A program made the translations under genes and the position numbers. DNA of 34,083 nucleotides from an uncultured bacterium. Its GTDB lineage: Bacteria; Patescibacteriota; Dojkabacteria; SC72. The stretch is taken from contig CALDJM010000033.1 of assembly GCA_937899155.1 (NCBI GenBank), positions 1 to 34,083 on the forward strand. Direction: 5' to 3'. Positions 1-7,819 of the stretch are shown here, one piece after another (within the stretch, counting starts at the first letter, position 1; the number at the start of each line of letters is the position of its first letter). Below the pieces are notes generated by a model. That model was not told the DNA's origin. It did not search any database and was given only the letters and a program-made list of their open reading frames with translations.

Positions 1-1817
1 TATGTTTTAATCTCTCCGACCTGTTTAGAGTACATCTCGTTATATAAACCCTTCATTTCTATTAACTGCTTATGTGTACCATCTTCTATAATCTTACCCT
101 GATCAATTACTAGTATCCTTTCTGCATTTTTTACTGTTGCAAATCTATGAGATACAATCAAGGTTGTTTTATGTTTAGAGTTTTCTCTAAAGTTCTCAAA
201 AATCTTCTCTTCTGAAATACTATCTACTGCACTAGTCGGTTCATCTAGAATTAAGAATTTAGCATTTCTGAAAAAAGCTCTTGCCATAGCTAACTTTTGC
301 CACTCACCACCTGAGAACTCTACACCTTCTTTAACATCTCTACTGATAAAGGTGTTGTATTTCTTAGGAAGTTTATCTATCTTAGAGTGAATGTCAGATT
401 TCTTTGCTGCTTCTACAACATCCTTTTTATTTTGATTTGTAGTATCTCCAATGAAAATATTATCTGATGCTGAGATATTAAATTTATTAAATGTTTGGGA
501 TAGAATACCAACAAGTTTGTAATATTCATCCAGATTAAGATCTTTTATATCAACTCCATTGATTAGAATCTTTCCTTTCTGAGGGTCGTATATTCGAAGA
601 AGTAGTTTTATCAAAGTTGTTTTCCCTGCACCATTTTTCCCAACTACAGCAATGTCTTCATCTGCTTTTATAGAAAAATTAATATTCTTTAACACCCATT
701 TTTTACTTCTGTCATATTTAAACCAAACATCTTTGAATTCAACAGATACTCCTTTGTCAATATTGCTTAAAATGGTATCACCACTAATTTGAGTGTTTTT
801 CCAATTTTGTAGGTTGTAGAAAGTTTCAATTATCTTTCTGTTTGCTGATATTGAGGAGGATACATAGAGGACTTCTCCAATGTCGGAACTGAATTTTTGA
901 TATGCTGAAAGAACAAAGGTAAGCATACCGACTGTGAGTTGCCCAGCAAATACTAGTTTTACTGCATATATGAATACAAATATGGTTAATAGCCATGAGA
1001 ATAACTCTGCAAGGGTGTTCCATTTGTATCTTTTGATATAGTTTTTTTGGAGTTTACTACTAAATTTTCTATTTAAGTCCTCTGCTTTCTTTACAAGATA
1101 TTTGCCATATTTAAATACAAAAGCCTCTTGCATTTGTTCGAATTTGGTACTCCAGAATGTTCCTCTGTAGCTGGAATATTTAATCTTTTCTTCTCCTTTT
1201 CCACCCCATATATTCCATACCTGTTTTCCAAAGTGTTTTATGATTACGGCAGAGGGTATTACAGCAATTATTCCAAGTAATGCAAATATTGGCACTTGAG
1301 AGTAGATTGAGATAAATGAGAGTACGATAACGGGTAATAGGGCGATAACGTTCATGGAGTTATACAGAGAACTAGAGACTTCCCAAGAGTTCCAAGCGAG
1401 AGTGTTTTTCATGTTTACGAATTCTGGATCTTCATATGCACGAGGTTCAATTTCTAAATATTTTGTAAGGTATACTTCGTCTTCTAGGTGTGTTCTCCAC
1501 AGTGCTCTTATACTGTCAACATATTTGTATAAGTTGTTGGCTATAATCCCAATTAGAGTTACAACAATACCAACCACAATTGTTGGTACTAATGAATCAA
1601 AGCTTGCTCCTTGATTGTAACTTTTAGTAATACCATCAATTATTTTTGCTAGTATGAAACTATAGATGAGTGGGTATACTCTTGTAAGGAATCTTAGTAT
1701 CGTATATGTCCATATTTGCCAAGTATACTCATTCTTTTGATAATACTTTTTATATGCAAATATCAACAACTTAATGAGATTTGGTTTTTTCTGTTCTTCT
1801 TTTTTGACTTCTTTCAT
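1..1817 (-). CDS. ABC transporter, fused permease-ATPase exporter (partial at window edge)
   Basis: The frame opens with ATG at 1817 and is still open at position 3, giving 605 codons; the last two bases (TA) could begin a stop. The N-terminal half is a hydrophobic exporter-type membrane domain with several predicted helices. The C-terminal half is a complete nucleotide-binding domain: Walker A VGKNGAGKTT (about 601-648), signature VEFSGGEWQK (about 303-332), Walker B LILDEPTSAVD (about 241-270) and switch IVSHRF (about 160-190). It would act as a homodimer or heterodimer in the cytoplasmic membrane exporting an unknown lipid, peptide or drug. It is divergent from sufC. A probable promoter (TTTACA at 1867-1872, 18-bp spacer, TACTAT at 1843-1848) overlaps a palindrome. 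The pseudogene at 24027-25341 is a paralogue of its C-terminus. Confidence 0.93.
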   Translation of the reverse strand, partial: MKEVKKEEQKKPNLIKLLIFAYKKYYQKNEYTWQIWTYTILRFLTRVYPLIYSFILAKIIDGITKSYNQGASFDSLVPTIVVGIVVTLIGIIANNLYKYVDSIRALWRTHLEDEVYLTKYLEIEPRAYEDPEFVNMKNTLAWNSWEVSSSLYNSMNVIALLPVIVLSFISIYSQVPIFALLGIIAVIPSAVIIKHFGKQVWNIWGGKGEEKIKYSSYRGTFWSTKFEQMQEAFVFKYGKYLVKKAEDLNRKFSSKLQKNYIKRYKWNTLAELFSWLLTIFVFIYAVKLVFAGQLTVGMLTFVLSAYQKFSSDIGEVLYVSSSISANRKIIETFYNLQNWKNTQISGDTILSNIDKGVSVEFKDVWFKYDRSKKWVLKNINFSIKADEDIAVVGKNGAGKTTLIKLLLRIYDPQKGKILINGVDIKDLNLDEYYKLVGILSQTFNKFNISASDNIFIGDTTNQNKKDVVEAAKKSDIHSKIDKLPKKYNTFISRDVKEGVEFSGGEWQKLAMARAFFRNAKFLILDEPTSAVDSISEEKIFENFRENSKHKTTLIVSHRFATVKNAERILVIDQGKIIEDGTHKQLIEMKGLYNEMYSKQVGEIKT

Positions 1818-1866
1818 AAATGTATGATTAAAAATCCTTGTAATAGTAACATTTTTCTACTAATTT

Positions 1867-1880
1867 TGTAAAGTGTTACA
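1867..1880. promoter_or_regulatory. Palindrome TGTAAAGTGTTACA, probable operator
   Basis: A 14-bp TGTAA-N4-TTACA palindrome lies between the divergent ABC exporter and sufC. It covers the likely -35 of the ABC exporter promoter on the minus strand. The same sequence, inverted, recurs at 3959-3972. Two identical 14-mers at promoters within 2.1 kb suggest one DNA-binding regulator. The regulator is not identifiable here. Confidence 0.5.
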
Positions 1881-1927
1881 TATATATCGACTTACATTTA
1901 ATTCTCTTTTCAATATGTAACTCATGA

Positions 1928-1933
1928 TATAAT
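1928..1933 (+). promoter_or_regulatory. -10 box of sufC promoter (leaderless)
   Basis: TATAAT lies 7 nt before the sufC ATG at 1941. Transcription would start at or next to the A of the start codon, so the mRNA is probably leaderless. No Shine-Dalgarno sequence precedes the ATG. Confidence 0.6.
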
Positions 1934-1940
1934 TAAGAAT

Positions 1941-2672
1941 ATGTTCCAAGTAAAAAACCTACATGTCACAGTAGAGAAGCAAAAGATACTCAAAGATTTA
2001 ACTCAAGACTTTAGTGTTCCTGCAGGGAAGTTTTTTGTTCTCTTTGGTCCTAATGGTTGTGGCAAATCAACACTTTTTAGAGCAAGTATGGGTTTTTCTA
2101 AGTATAAGGTAAAGGGGGAAATTCTTCTTGATGGTAAAAAGATAAATGGGTTGGATATAGATAAAAGGGTTAAAGAGGGTCTTGTATATATGTATCAAAC
2201 ACCTCCAATATTAAAAGGAGTTAAGTTTGAGAATATTGTAAAAGAGAGTATTGGTAAAGAGAAATTTTGGCAAGAGCATTCTAAAGATGTTGATATTTTA
2301 GATGCTAGAAAATTTCTCCAAAGAGATATTAATGTTGGTTTTTCAGGAGGAGAGGTTAAAAGAAGTGAGCTTCTCTCTATATCAATGCTTCCAGATATCA
2401 AAGTTTTTCTTTTTGATGAGCCTGATTCAGGTATTGATTTGGATAATTTGAAGAATATAGGGGAGTATATGACAGCTTTGCTAAAGAAGAGGAAAGCAAT
2501 GGGCATTATCGTTACACATAGTGGTGATATTTTGAAGTATATTGATGCATACAAAGGTGCTGTGATGTACAGAGGAGAAATTGGTTGTGTTGGAGACCCT
2601 TTGGAGCTTCTAGATTGTATTAAGAAGAAGGGATATAGTGAGTGTGTAAGTTGTAAAGGAAAACAGATATGA
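1941..2672 (+). CDS. sufC: Fe-S cluster assembly ATPase SufC (SmsC-like)
   Basis: This 243-residue protein is the cytosolic ABC-type ATPase that drives Fe-S cluster assembly on a SufB/D scaffold. Visible motifs are Walker A GPNGCGKST (residues 36-44), signature FSGGEVKRSE (about 134-143), Walker B VFLFDEPDSGID (about 155-166) and the H-loop IVTHSGDIL. The FSGGE-x-KR-x-E signature and the DEPDSGID D-loop are typical of SufC rather than of transporters. It ends in TGA overlapping the ATG of the next gene (ATGATG at 2669-2674), so the two are translationally coupled. No sufS, sufU, sufE or separate sufB and sufD lie nearby, which fits the two-gene SUF-like minimal system reported from archaea and CPR bacteria. 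Transcription is probably leaderless from the TATAAT at 1928. Confidence 0.95.
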   Translation: MFQVKNLHVTVEKQKILKDLTQDFSVPAGKFFVLFGPNGCGKSTLFRASMGFSKYKVKGEILLDGKKINGLDIDKRVKEGLVYMYQTPPILKGVKFENIVKESIGKEKFWQEHSKDVDILDARKFLQRDINVGFSGGEVKRSELLSISMLPDIKVFLFDEPDSGIDLDNLKNIGEYMTALLKKRKAMGIIVTHSGDILKYIDAYKGAVMYRGEIGCVGDPLELLDCIKKKGYSECVSCKGKQI

Positions 2673-3700
2673 TGAATTTAGAAGATTTTTTAGACAATTA
2701 TTCTAACTTAGGTTTTAATCCATATATTGTGTTGAATGATAATGAGCCTCTTTTGATGGAGAGCGAAGATGATTCTTTGGAGGTTTTGAGTATAGAGAAT
2801 CCTTTGGTTAAAGAGTATTTGGAAAGTAGTAAGTTGAAACTTCAAGATAATGAATGGAAGGAGTATACAGGCTACTTTATCAAATGTGCTAAGAATTCTT
2901 TTGGTAATGTTCAGACATGTTTTTTGACATCTCAGAAAGGTTTAGAACAGAGAGTTCAGAATGTTATCGTTGTAGAAGAGGGTGGTCATTTAGACCTTTT
3001 CACAGGTTGTCTTTCTAGTGGTCATGTTAAGGAGAATGTACATAGAGCCATTACAGATATCTTCATTGGAAAGAATGCTAAATTAACATTTAATATGATT
3101 CATTCTTGGGGTAAGACCTCAAAGGTATATCCTAAAGTTGGAGTACATGTGCAAAAAGGTGGAACATATATCTCCAACTATATTGTTTGGGAAGAGGTTA
3201 AAGAGATTATTTCCAACCCCGTTATTGAACTATCTGATGGTGCTAGAGCAATTACACAGTCTCTTTCATATATTCATCCTAATTCAAATATTGATTTGGG
3301 AGGGGATATTAAACTTCTGGGCAAAGCTAGTGTTGGGGAGATACACTCAAGTGCTGTTAATGGTGGTGGTAGTTTTGTAGCTACAACGAGTATTGAGGGT
3401 ATTGGAGATGGTTCTAAGGGGCATATTGATTGTAATGCATTGCTTTTAGATGATAGGGCTACTGTTACAGCTATACCTAAACTTTATTCTAAAAACAGTA
3501 ATACACAGTTAACACATGAGGCATTTTTAGGTAGGGTGTCTAATGAGGAGATAGAGTATTTGCAGACAAAAGGTTTTAATTATGATGATGCAGAGGAGAT
3601 TATAGTTAAGGGTTTTGCTAATAAGGCGATAGAGAGTATGCCAGAGAGAGTTAGAGAGAAGATGGAGAGTATTTTAGAGAAAGCAAAGTTAGGGTTTTAG
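2669..3700 (+). CDS. SufB/SufD-family Fe-S scaffold (SmsB-like)
   Basis: This 343-residue protein is the single SufB/SufD-type beta-helix scaffold that would pair with SufC to build Fe-S clusters. The SufBD core covers roughly residues 80-320. The segment GHIDCNALLLDD (251-262) matches the conserved SufB cysteine region, giving Cys255. LTHEAFLGRV (281-290) matches the conserved EHEA segment, giving His283. Both would be the expected cluster-assembly residues. At 343 residues it is much shorter than Escherichia coli SufB (about 495), lacking most of the N-terminal extension, as in minimal SufBC systems. It starts within the sufC stop region (ATGATG; the second ATG at 2672 is also possible). 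Its stop overlaps the stop of the convergent DUF167 gene by 4 bp. Confidence 0.9.
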   Translation: MMNLEDFLDNYSNLGFNPYIVLNDNEPLLMESEDDSLEVLSIENPLVKEYLESSKLKLQDNEWKEYTGYFIKCAKNSFGNVQTCFLTSQKGLEQRVQNVIVVEEGGHLDLFTGCLSSGHVKENVHRAITDIFIGKNAKLTFNMIHSWGKTSKVYPKVGVHVQKGGTYISNYIVWEEVKEIISNPVIELSDGARAITQSLSYIHPNSNIDLGGDIKLLGKASVGEIHSSAVNGGGSFVATTSIEGIGDGSKGHIDCNALLLDDRATVTAIPKLYSKNSNTQLTHEAFLGRVSNEEIEYLQTKGFNYDDAEEIIVKGFANKAIESMPERVREKMESILEKAKLGF

Positions 3701-3915
3701 ATTATTTCTATTATTTTTCTTCCTGTTTTTTTACCCAATTTAATATTTATATTACTTTGTGGTACTTTGAAGTATTTGGAGAGTAGTTTAATTATCTCTA
3801 TATTTGCTTTTCCTTCTATGGGAGATGCTTTGACATATATTTTGTATGTTCCATTTTCTAGTTTTTCAATGTGAGATGTTTTTTGTTTTGTTTTAATAAT
3901 TGTTTCTATTGTCAT
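3697..3915 (-). CDS. DUF167 / YggU (UPF0235) family protein
   Basis: This 72-residue protein matches the small DUF167 family, of unknown function and widespread in bacteria, archaea and eukaryotes. The recognisable core is YKIYVKASPIEGKAN followed by a helix, the KYFKVPQSNI segment and a C-terminal GKKTGRKIIEI, which corresponds to the family pattern V-x-x-x-P-x-x-G-x-A-N ... L-x-x-x-x-G-x-x-S/T-R-x-K. The gene fills the whole family length, so it is complete. It converges on the SufB-like gene with a 4-bp overlap. A TAGAAT box 8 nt before the ATG suggests a leaderless transcript. Confidence 0.85.
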   Translation of the reverse strand: MTIETIIKTKQKTSHIEKLENGTYKIYVKASPIEGKANIEIIKLLSKYFKVPQSNINIKLGKKTGRKIIEII

Positions 3916-3923
3916 TGCTCTTT

Positions 3924-3929
3924 ATTCTA
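3924..3929 (-). promoter_or_regulatory. -10 box of DUF167 gene
   Basis: On the minus strand GGTAGAAT is followed by 8 nt and the ATG at 3915, the same short spacing as at other genes in this window. Confidence 0.45.
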
Positions 3930-3958
3930 CCATGGTTTTTAATTCTATAATGTTTAGA

Positions 3959-3972
3959 TGTAACACTTTACA
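3959..3972. promoter_or_regulatory. Palindrome TGTAACACTTTACA, probable operator
   Basis: This is the exact reverse complement of the palindrome at 1867-1880. It sits 8 bp upstream of the TATAAT of the RecB-like nuclease gene, over the expected -35 position, so a bound protein would be expected to block transcription. Confidence 0.5.
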
Positions 3973-3980
3973 TTATAGGG

Positions 3981-3986
3981 TATAAT
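3981..3986 (+). promoter_or_regulatory. -10 box of RecB-like nuclease gene (leaderless)
   Basis: GGGTATAAT is followed by 6 nt and ATG at 3993, placing the transcription start at the start codon. Confidence 0.6.
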
Positions 3987-3992
3987 TAAGGT

Positions 3993-5240
3993 ATGAACGA
4001 TAATTTTGAATATAAACAAGAAGAACTCATAAACAGACAGGAAGATACTTTTCGTGATATTTCAAATAGAAAAAGTGGTAACAGGTTATCTGTATCTCAA
4101 ATGGAGAGAGTAATACCTCTTTTTAACAAATATTTTGATGTAGATGATGAAATTGAAGTAGCAAAAGAATTAAAGAAACAGGAAGACAGGGAGTTAGATA
4201 CTCAGGAAGCAAAGATTAGTGCAAAAGCATCGATATATGGAACTCAAATTCATCAGTTACAATATTTTCAACAGCTGTTTTCTAGAGTACACAATTTATG
4301 TAGGGATGTTGATATTGAAGATTTTAAGGCTACATTTCCTTTTAGGGATAAGAGCTACTACAAAGCTTTGGAAACGATACATAATATGACAGCAGATAAG
4401 AAAGATCCAATACAGTTGTGGGAATCATGGAGATTAAATGGGCATGATTTTTCATTACCAGAGGGTGTTCAAACAATACTTTCTCCGAATGAGATAAAGG
4501 AGATATGGGAGGTAGATGCTGTTAAGAAGAAGGATGTTGATGAGTTTTCAAAGAATGTTAAAAATATGGAGAAAGGGAAGTTAGATCCTCATAGGAATTT
4601 GTTGATGAACGAGGTTATGTTAATAACTAATATGTATTTGGGTGATTCTAATTTGCAAACTACAACCATGGTTGATGAGGTTGTTGTACCAATAGATTTT
4701 CCTGATAAACCAATAGTGGTAAGGGACTACAAGACAGGTAGGCAATTTGCAAAACCAAGTATGACAGAGAATATCCAGATATTTTTGATGATGAATTCTG
4801 TTTTAACAAATATTGCATACGGTTCTCATGAGATGGAATGGGGTCAGAGGGATTGGGAAATGGTACGAAATCGTCTTAGGTTACCATCTTTGAATTCTAA
4901 GAACTACAAGAATACTTCATTTGGAAGTGTTTATGATTCAGATATTTTAATGTGGAGTGATATGTTTGATAGTCGTATTAGGTTTGAGTATGTTAATCCA
5001 CTTACTCAAGAGAGTTTAGAAATTACTGCTAAAGATATGGGTATTGATACGAAGGAGGGGTTGGAGAATGTTTTGATATATTTGGATGAGGTGAATAAGT
5101 TTTATGGTAAGTATAAGAAATTGATTAAACCATTATTTAAGAAAAAGTATGTTCCATATGTTTTACCTAAGTTTGATTATGATGGTTTTAAGAGAGGGAA
5201 TAGGGTTAAAGAACAATTACAACAGGGGTTTGTTTGGTAG
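3993..5240 (+). CDS. PD-(D/E)XK superfamily nuclease (RecB/Cas4-like)
   Basis: This 415-residue protein carries the ordered motifs of a RecB-type PD-(D/E)XK nuclease. GTQIHQL (83-89, His87) is the helical G-x-x-x-H motif. MVDEVVVPID (226-235, Asp228) is motif II. VRDYKTGRQ (243-251, Asp245 and Lys247) is motif III. NIQIFLM (260-266, Gln262) is the QxxxY-type helix. In this family the acidic residues and the lysine coordinate metal and cut DNA. The first 80 residues are charged and probably helical, and no helicase domain is attached. It stands alone, with a palindromic operator and a leaderless promoter of its own and no cas genes, so a repair or defence role cannot be chosen from context. 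It converges on the gene ending at 5247. Confidence 0.75.
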   Translation: MNDNFEYKQEELINRQEDTFRDISNRKSGNRLSVSQMERVIPLFNKYFDVDDEIEVAKELKKQEDRELDTQEAKISAKASIYGTQIHQLQYFQQLFSRVHNLCRDVDIEDFKATFPFRDKSYYKALETIHNMTADKKDPIQLWESWRLNGHDFSLPEGVQTILSPNEIKEIWEVDAVKKKDVDEFSKNVKNMEKGKLDPHRNLLMNEVMLITNMYLGDSNLQTTTMVDEVVVPIDFPDKPIVVRDYKTGRQFAKPSMTENIQIFLMMNSVLTNIAYGSHEMEWGQRDWEMVRNRLRLPSLNSKNYKNTSFGSVYDSDILMWSDMFDSRIRFEYVNPLTQESLEITAKDMGIDTKEGLENVLIYLDEVNKFYGKYKKLIKPLFKKKYVPYVLPKFDYDGFKRGNRVKEQLQQGFVW

Positions 5241-5246
5241 TTGGTG

Positions 5247-5465
5247 TTACTGTGTGTTTTTAAACATATCACAGAAGTCTTGGTTTATTTCCTGACTTGT
5301 TTCCTCTTTGTATATTTTTTCAATACCCCTATTACATACTGTTTTAACAGATGTTCTAAACATTAGTAGAGAAAACATATCTTTGTAAATGATAAAGAGT
5401 GTTAGTCCTACTAAGAAGGTAATGTTAAGTATTATTGATATTGTTAGTAATATTTTTGTTTTCAT
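5247..5465 (-). CDS. Small membrane-anchored protein, paralogue of the next gene's N-terminus
   Basis: Unrecognised 72-residue protein. Residues 5-27 form an uncleaved signal anchor (ILLTISIILNITFLVGLTLF), leaving a short segment with Cys residues at about 44 and 65. The layout resembles the N-terminus of the protein encoded immediately upstream: both start M-x-K-x-x-LLTIS-I-x-N, both carry a MFxxSxxxxC-type segment after the membrane helix, and both have an xDFC(D/N)M motif. It looks like a truncated or reduced paralogue that stops soon after DFCDMF. Its start ATG overlaps the stop of the 354-residue gene by one base, so the two form an operon. Function unknown. Confidence 0.65.
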   Translation of the reverse strand: MKTKILLTISIILNITFLVGLTLFIIYKDMFSLLMFRTSVKTVCNRGIEKIYKEETSQEINQDFCDMFKNTQ

Positions 5466-6529
5466 TATTCTATTATCCCTTCATTTACAAGTAAGATAGT
5501 TTCAGTTTGTGTTATTGTTTCTTTGTCATGTTCTATTAGGAATTTTTGTATATTGGTTGTTGGAACTCTTAGGGATAATCCTTTTTCTAATTTGAGTGTA
5601 GTGTTAATAGTTTCTGGTGGGTTAGGGTATTGGTATAGGAGTATGTATTCTTTGCCATCTTCTATATACACCTGTGCTTCTTCATAACAAAAGTTCTTAC
5701 CATCCCCAAGAATTTTTGTGGTATGTACAGCAGCATATTGGACTGCTTTACTATTTTTTAGGAAGAATATCTCACTATTACATTGTATGTGAGTTCCTAT
5801 GTAATCATTTAGAATCATGAATGGATATTTAAGTTGAGAGTTGTTGTTGATATATAGTTGTAAATTATATGTGTTTTCCCCTCTGTAAATTGCCATAGTA
5901 GTGTTTTTTAGGTGGTTACCTTGGTAGTTAACTTTGCACTCTTCGTATGCCATTGGGAACTTAATATGGAATGAGGGTTCAGGTTTCAGTGGGCACATTA
6001 CCTCAATTATATTTTCATCATCGATTTGGTATGTAAAGCTCTCTTCTTTGTTTAATGCATCTACTGGTTGGTTAAATGTTAGGTGTGGTAGGCGAGGAAG
6101 TGTTTCTAACTCTTTTTTGTCTACGACATTGTCTACATATGAAAGTTTTTCTAATATTGTTTGATTTTTTCCTTCTATTTTAGCTTTAGAGTATTTAATA
6201 TATTTGTTGTATAGTTCTTCTTTATCACTATTCTCTTTGTTAGGGGTAATGTTTTCTTCTGTAATAGGATTATATCTTTGAAGTTTTTTCTCCATGTTCT
6301 TCCATTCTTCTGACCCTTCTTTCATATTACAGAAATCTTCTAATGTTTTAGTGTTAGGGTGATTAGGAATATCTTTTCTTGATTTTGATAGTAGGAAGTA
6401 GCATGCACCTCTTTTCGAGAGTTTGAACATAACAGGGTGGAAGAGTTTTGTGAAGAGGGCTAAGGATATTATAGTGAGGAAGAGAAGGTTGATGATTGTT
6501 GAGATTGTTAGTAGGGTCTTTTTATTCAT
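5465..6529 (-). CDS. Membrane-anchored extracytoplasmic protein, unknown family
   Basis: Unrecognised 354-residue protein with an N-terminal signal anchor (about residues 5-28) and a long soluble, presumably outside, domain. The C-terminal 180 residues resemble the protein at 6974-7795: a LKYPFMIL strand (LKYPLLIV in the other), then a FFLKNSKAVQY-type strand, a VYIEDGKEYILLY strand, and a closing FLIEHDKETITQ-x-ETIL segment (WEIDHDKKMIVRESSII in the other). It therefore belongs to a small local paralogue family. The mostly beta-strand pattern suggests a surface-exposed domain. A TATACT box about 32 nt upstream of the ATG is a possible promoter. No catalytic motif is evident. Confidence 0.7.
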   Translation of the reverse strand: MNKKTLLTISTIINLLFLTIISLALFTKLFHPVMFKLSKRGACYFLLSKSRKDIPNHPNTKTLEDFCNMKEGSEEWKNMEKKLQRYNPITEENITPNKENSDKEELYNKYIKYSKAKIEGKNQTILEKLSYVDNVVDKKELETLPRLPHLTFNQPVDALNKEESFTYQIDDENIIEVMCPLKPEPSFHIKFPMAYEECKVNYQGNHLKNTTMAIYRGENTYNLQLYINNNSQLKYPFMILNDYIGTHIQCNSEIFFLKNSKAVQYAAVHTTKILGDGKNFCYEEAQVYIEDGKEYILLYQYPNPPETINTTLKLEKGLSLRVPTTNIQKFLIEHDKETITQTETILLVNEGIIE

Positions 6530-6973
6530 ATTTTAAGAATGTAGATGTTAGGGATAGTATAGGATATATATTAACAAAAACAAAGTAACAGATACTCTAA
6601 TTATTCAATTATCAAAATATAACATTCGGAATCCAAGAAACAAGAACGAAAAAATGTATGTTTTTACAAAGGGAGAAATTAGAGAAATTCTATTAACAAA
6701 AGATTGGCAGTAAACCTCCGCTTTCAGTATATTATTCCAATACCGCAGAGGGACTTCCCAATCTATTGATAACATTGTACCAAAACACCCCCTTAATCTC
6801 AAATCAAACATACTAATTCATTCGAGACACATGTTTCATTGCATCGATTGCATGGTAATCATTATCTATTAGTTCATTCAGAATATTACCGTTAAATAAC
6901 TCGGACCTACAATTCCTTTGCTGTAAATGGAATGGTGTTGGGTATCAATATGTGTTTATATCTTACTAAACAC
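6530..6973. other. 444-bp stretch without an intact gene; broken reading frames
   Basis: No complete gene, tRNA or clear terminator is visible. On the minus strand a short open piece at about 6832-6957 reads through ELFNGNILNELIDND and on to MKHVSRMN before a stop. A further piece around 6700-6830 has codon-like character only if stops and frame changes are ignored. On the plus strand about 48 codons are open between 6557 and 6713 (ending EIREILLTKDWQ). The pattern suggests decayed coding sequence between two paralogous genes. The original family was not recognised. Confidence 0.35.
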
Positions 6974-7795
6974 TCAATCTTCAACAAATCCAGCAACCTC
7001 TATGATAGATGATTCTCTTACAATCATTTTCTTATCATGATCTATCTCCCACCTAGAAATCTTATTACCTATAAATGCTGGATCTGACCAATAACTGTAT
7101 ATATAGGGTTTGTTACTTTCTATATCAATATATACATTAACCTCTATATTAGATCTTAGTACTTGTTCAGTCAATTCGTTGTTATATCTAATCTCATATC
7201 TCACTAACTCATCATTAATTAGAAAATAAATAGCCTTTTTATCTCTAGACGAACCAATTGGCTCTTCTGCAACAATTAGTAATGGATACTTAAGCTCTGT
7301 ACTATGAAAAGTATGTAGTCCAACCTTGCCTACAAAGCCCAATTGTTCTCTTATTCCTATATTTGAATATATCTTGTCCTTGTACATAAGTTCCCCAGAG
7401 AGATATATCTGTGAAAGTTCTTCTTTATATTCTTCATCCTTGATATATTTAACCTCTACCTTCTCATTATTACCAATGTCATATGAAAATATGTCTGACT
7501 TTTTCAAATCTATTTCTGGAATTACAGTAATGGGTTCTATCTCTTTTAGGTTCGTTTTATCATATTCTTTTACAATATCAGAAACATCTTCTAACATTGC
7601 CATGGTGTATTCATCTTTTAGTACTGCTTCATTACAATCTTTAGTTTTTATATATCCACAATACTTCTCTACAATTTCAATTCTATGATTGTTAATATTC
7701 TCTTTTTTCTGACTATCTAAGTGTTTGGTGAATATAGCTACTAATATTGTTGTAATAAGAAGGAAAGAAATACCGATTAGTATCTTTGTTTTCAT
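6974..7795 (-). CDS. Membrane-anchored extracytoplasmic protein, paralogue of the 354-residue protein
   Basis: Unrecognised 273-residue protein with an N-terminal signal anchor (residues about 4-23) followed by a soluble domain with only two cysteines (YCGYI and KDCNE). The C-terminal half shares strand order and motifs with the protein at 5465-6529 (LKYPLLI, a FLINDELVRY strand, a VYID strand, and a closing WEIDHDKKMIV segment). The gene follows the macro-domain gene on the same strand after 24 bp, so the two may be co-transcribed. TATATAAT abuts the ATG too closely to be its own leaderless promoter. Probable surface protein; no enzymatic motif seen. Confidence 0.7.
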   Translation of the reverse strand: MKTKILIGISFLLITTILVAIFTKHLDSQKKENINNHRIEIVEKYCGYIKTKDCNEAVLKDEYTMAMLEDVSDIVKEYDKTNLKEIEPITVIPEIDLKKSDIFSYDIGNNEKVEVKYIKDEEYKEELSQIYLSGELMYKDKIYSNIGIREQLGFVGKVGLHTFHSTELKYPLLIVAEEPIGSSRDKKAIYFLINDELVRYEIRYNNELTEQVLRSNIEVNVYIDIESNKPYIYSYWSDPAFIGNKISRWEIDHDKKMIVRESSIIEVAGFVED

Positions 7796-7819
7796 ATTAT
7801 ATATAATTAAAAACTTAGA

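Noticed and set aside
2195..2554. 119-residue minus-strand frame opposite sufC
   Set aside because: It lies entirely opposite a firmly identified gene and has no recognisable protein features. Similar antisense frames opposite hsdM, hsdR and the permeases were rejected for the same reason.
3993..5240. Cas4 of a CRISPR-Cas locus
   Set aside because: The nuclease motifs fit, but there are no other cas genes and no repeat-spacer array in the window. The cysteine cluster of Cas4 is also missing.
6605..6811. 68-residue minus-strand frame in the 6.5-7.0 kb gap
   Set aside because: Unusual residue content (many Phe, Leu and Trp), no ribosome-binding site, and more protein-like pieces occur in other frames of the same stretch.
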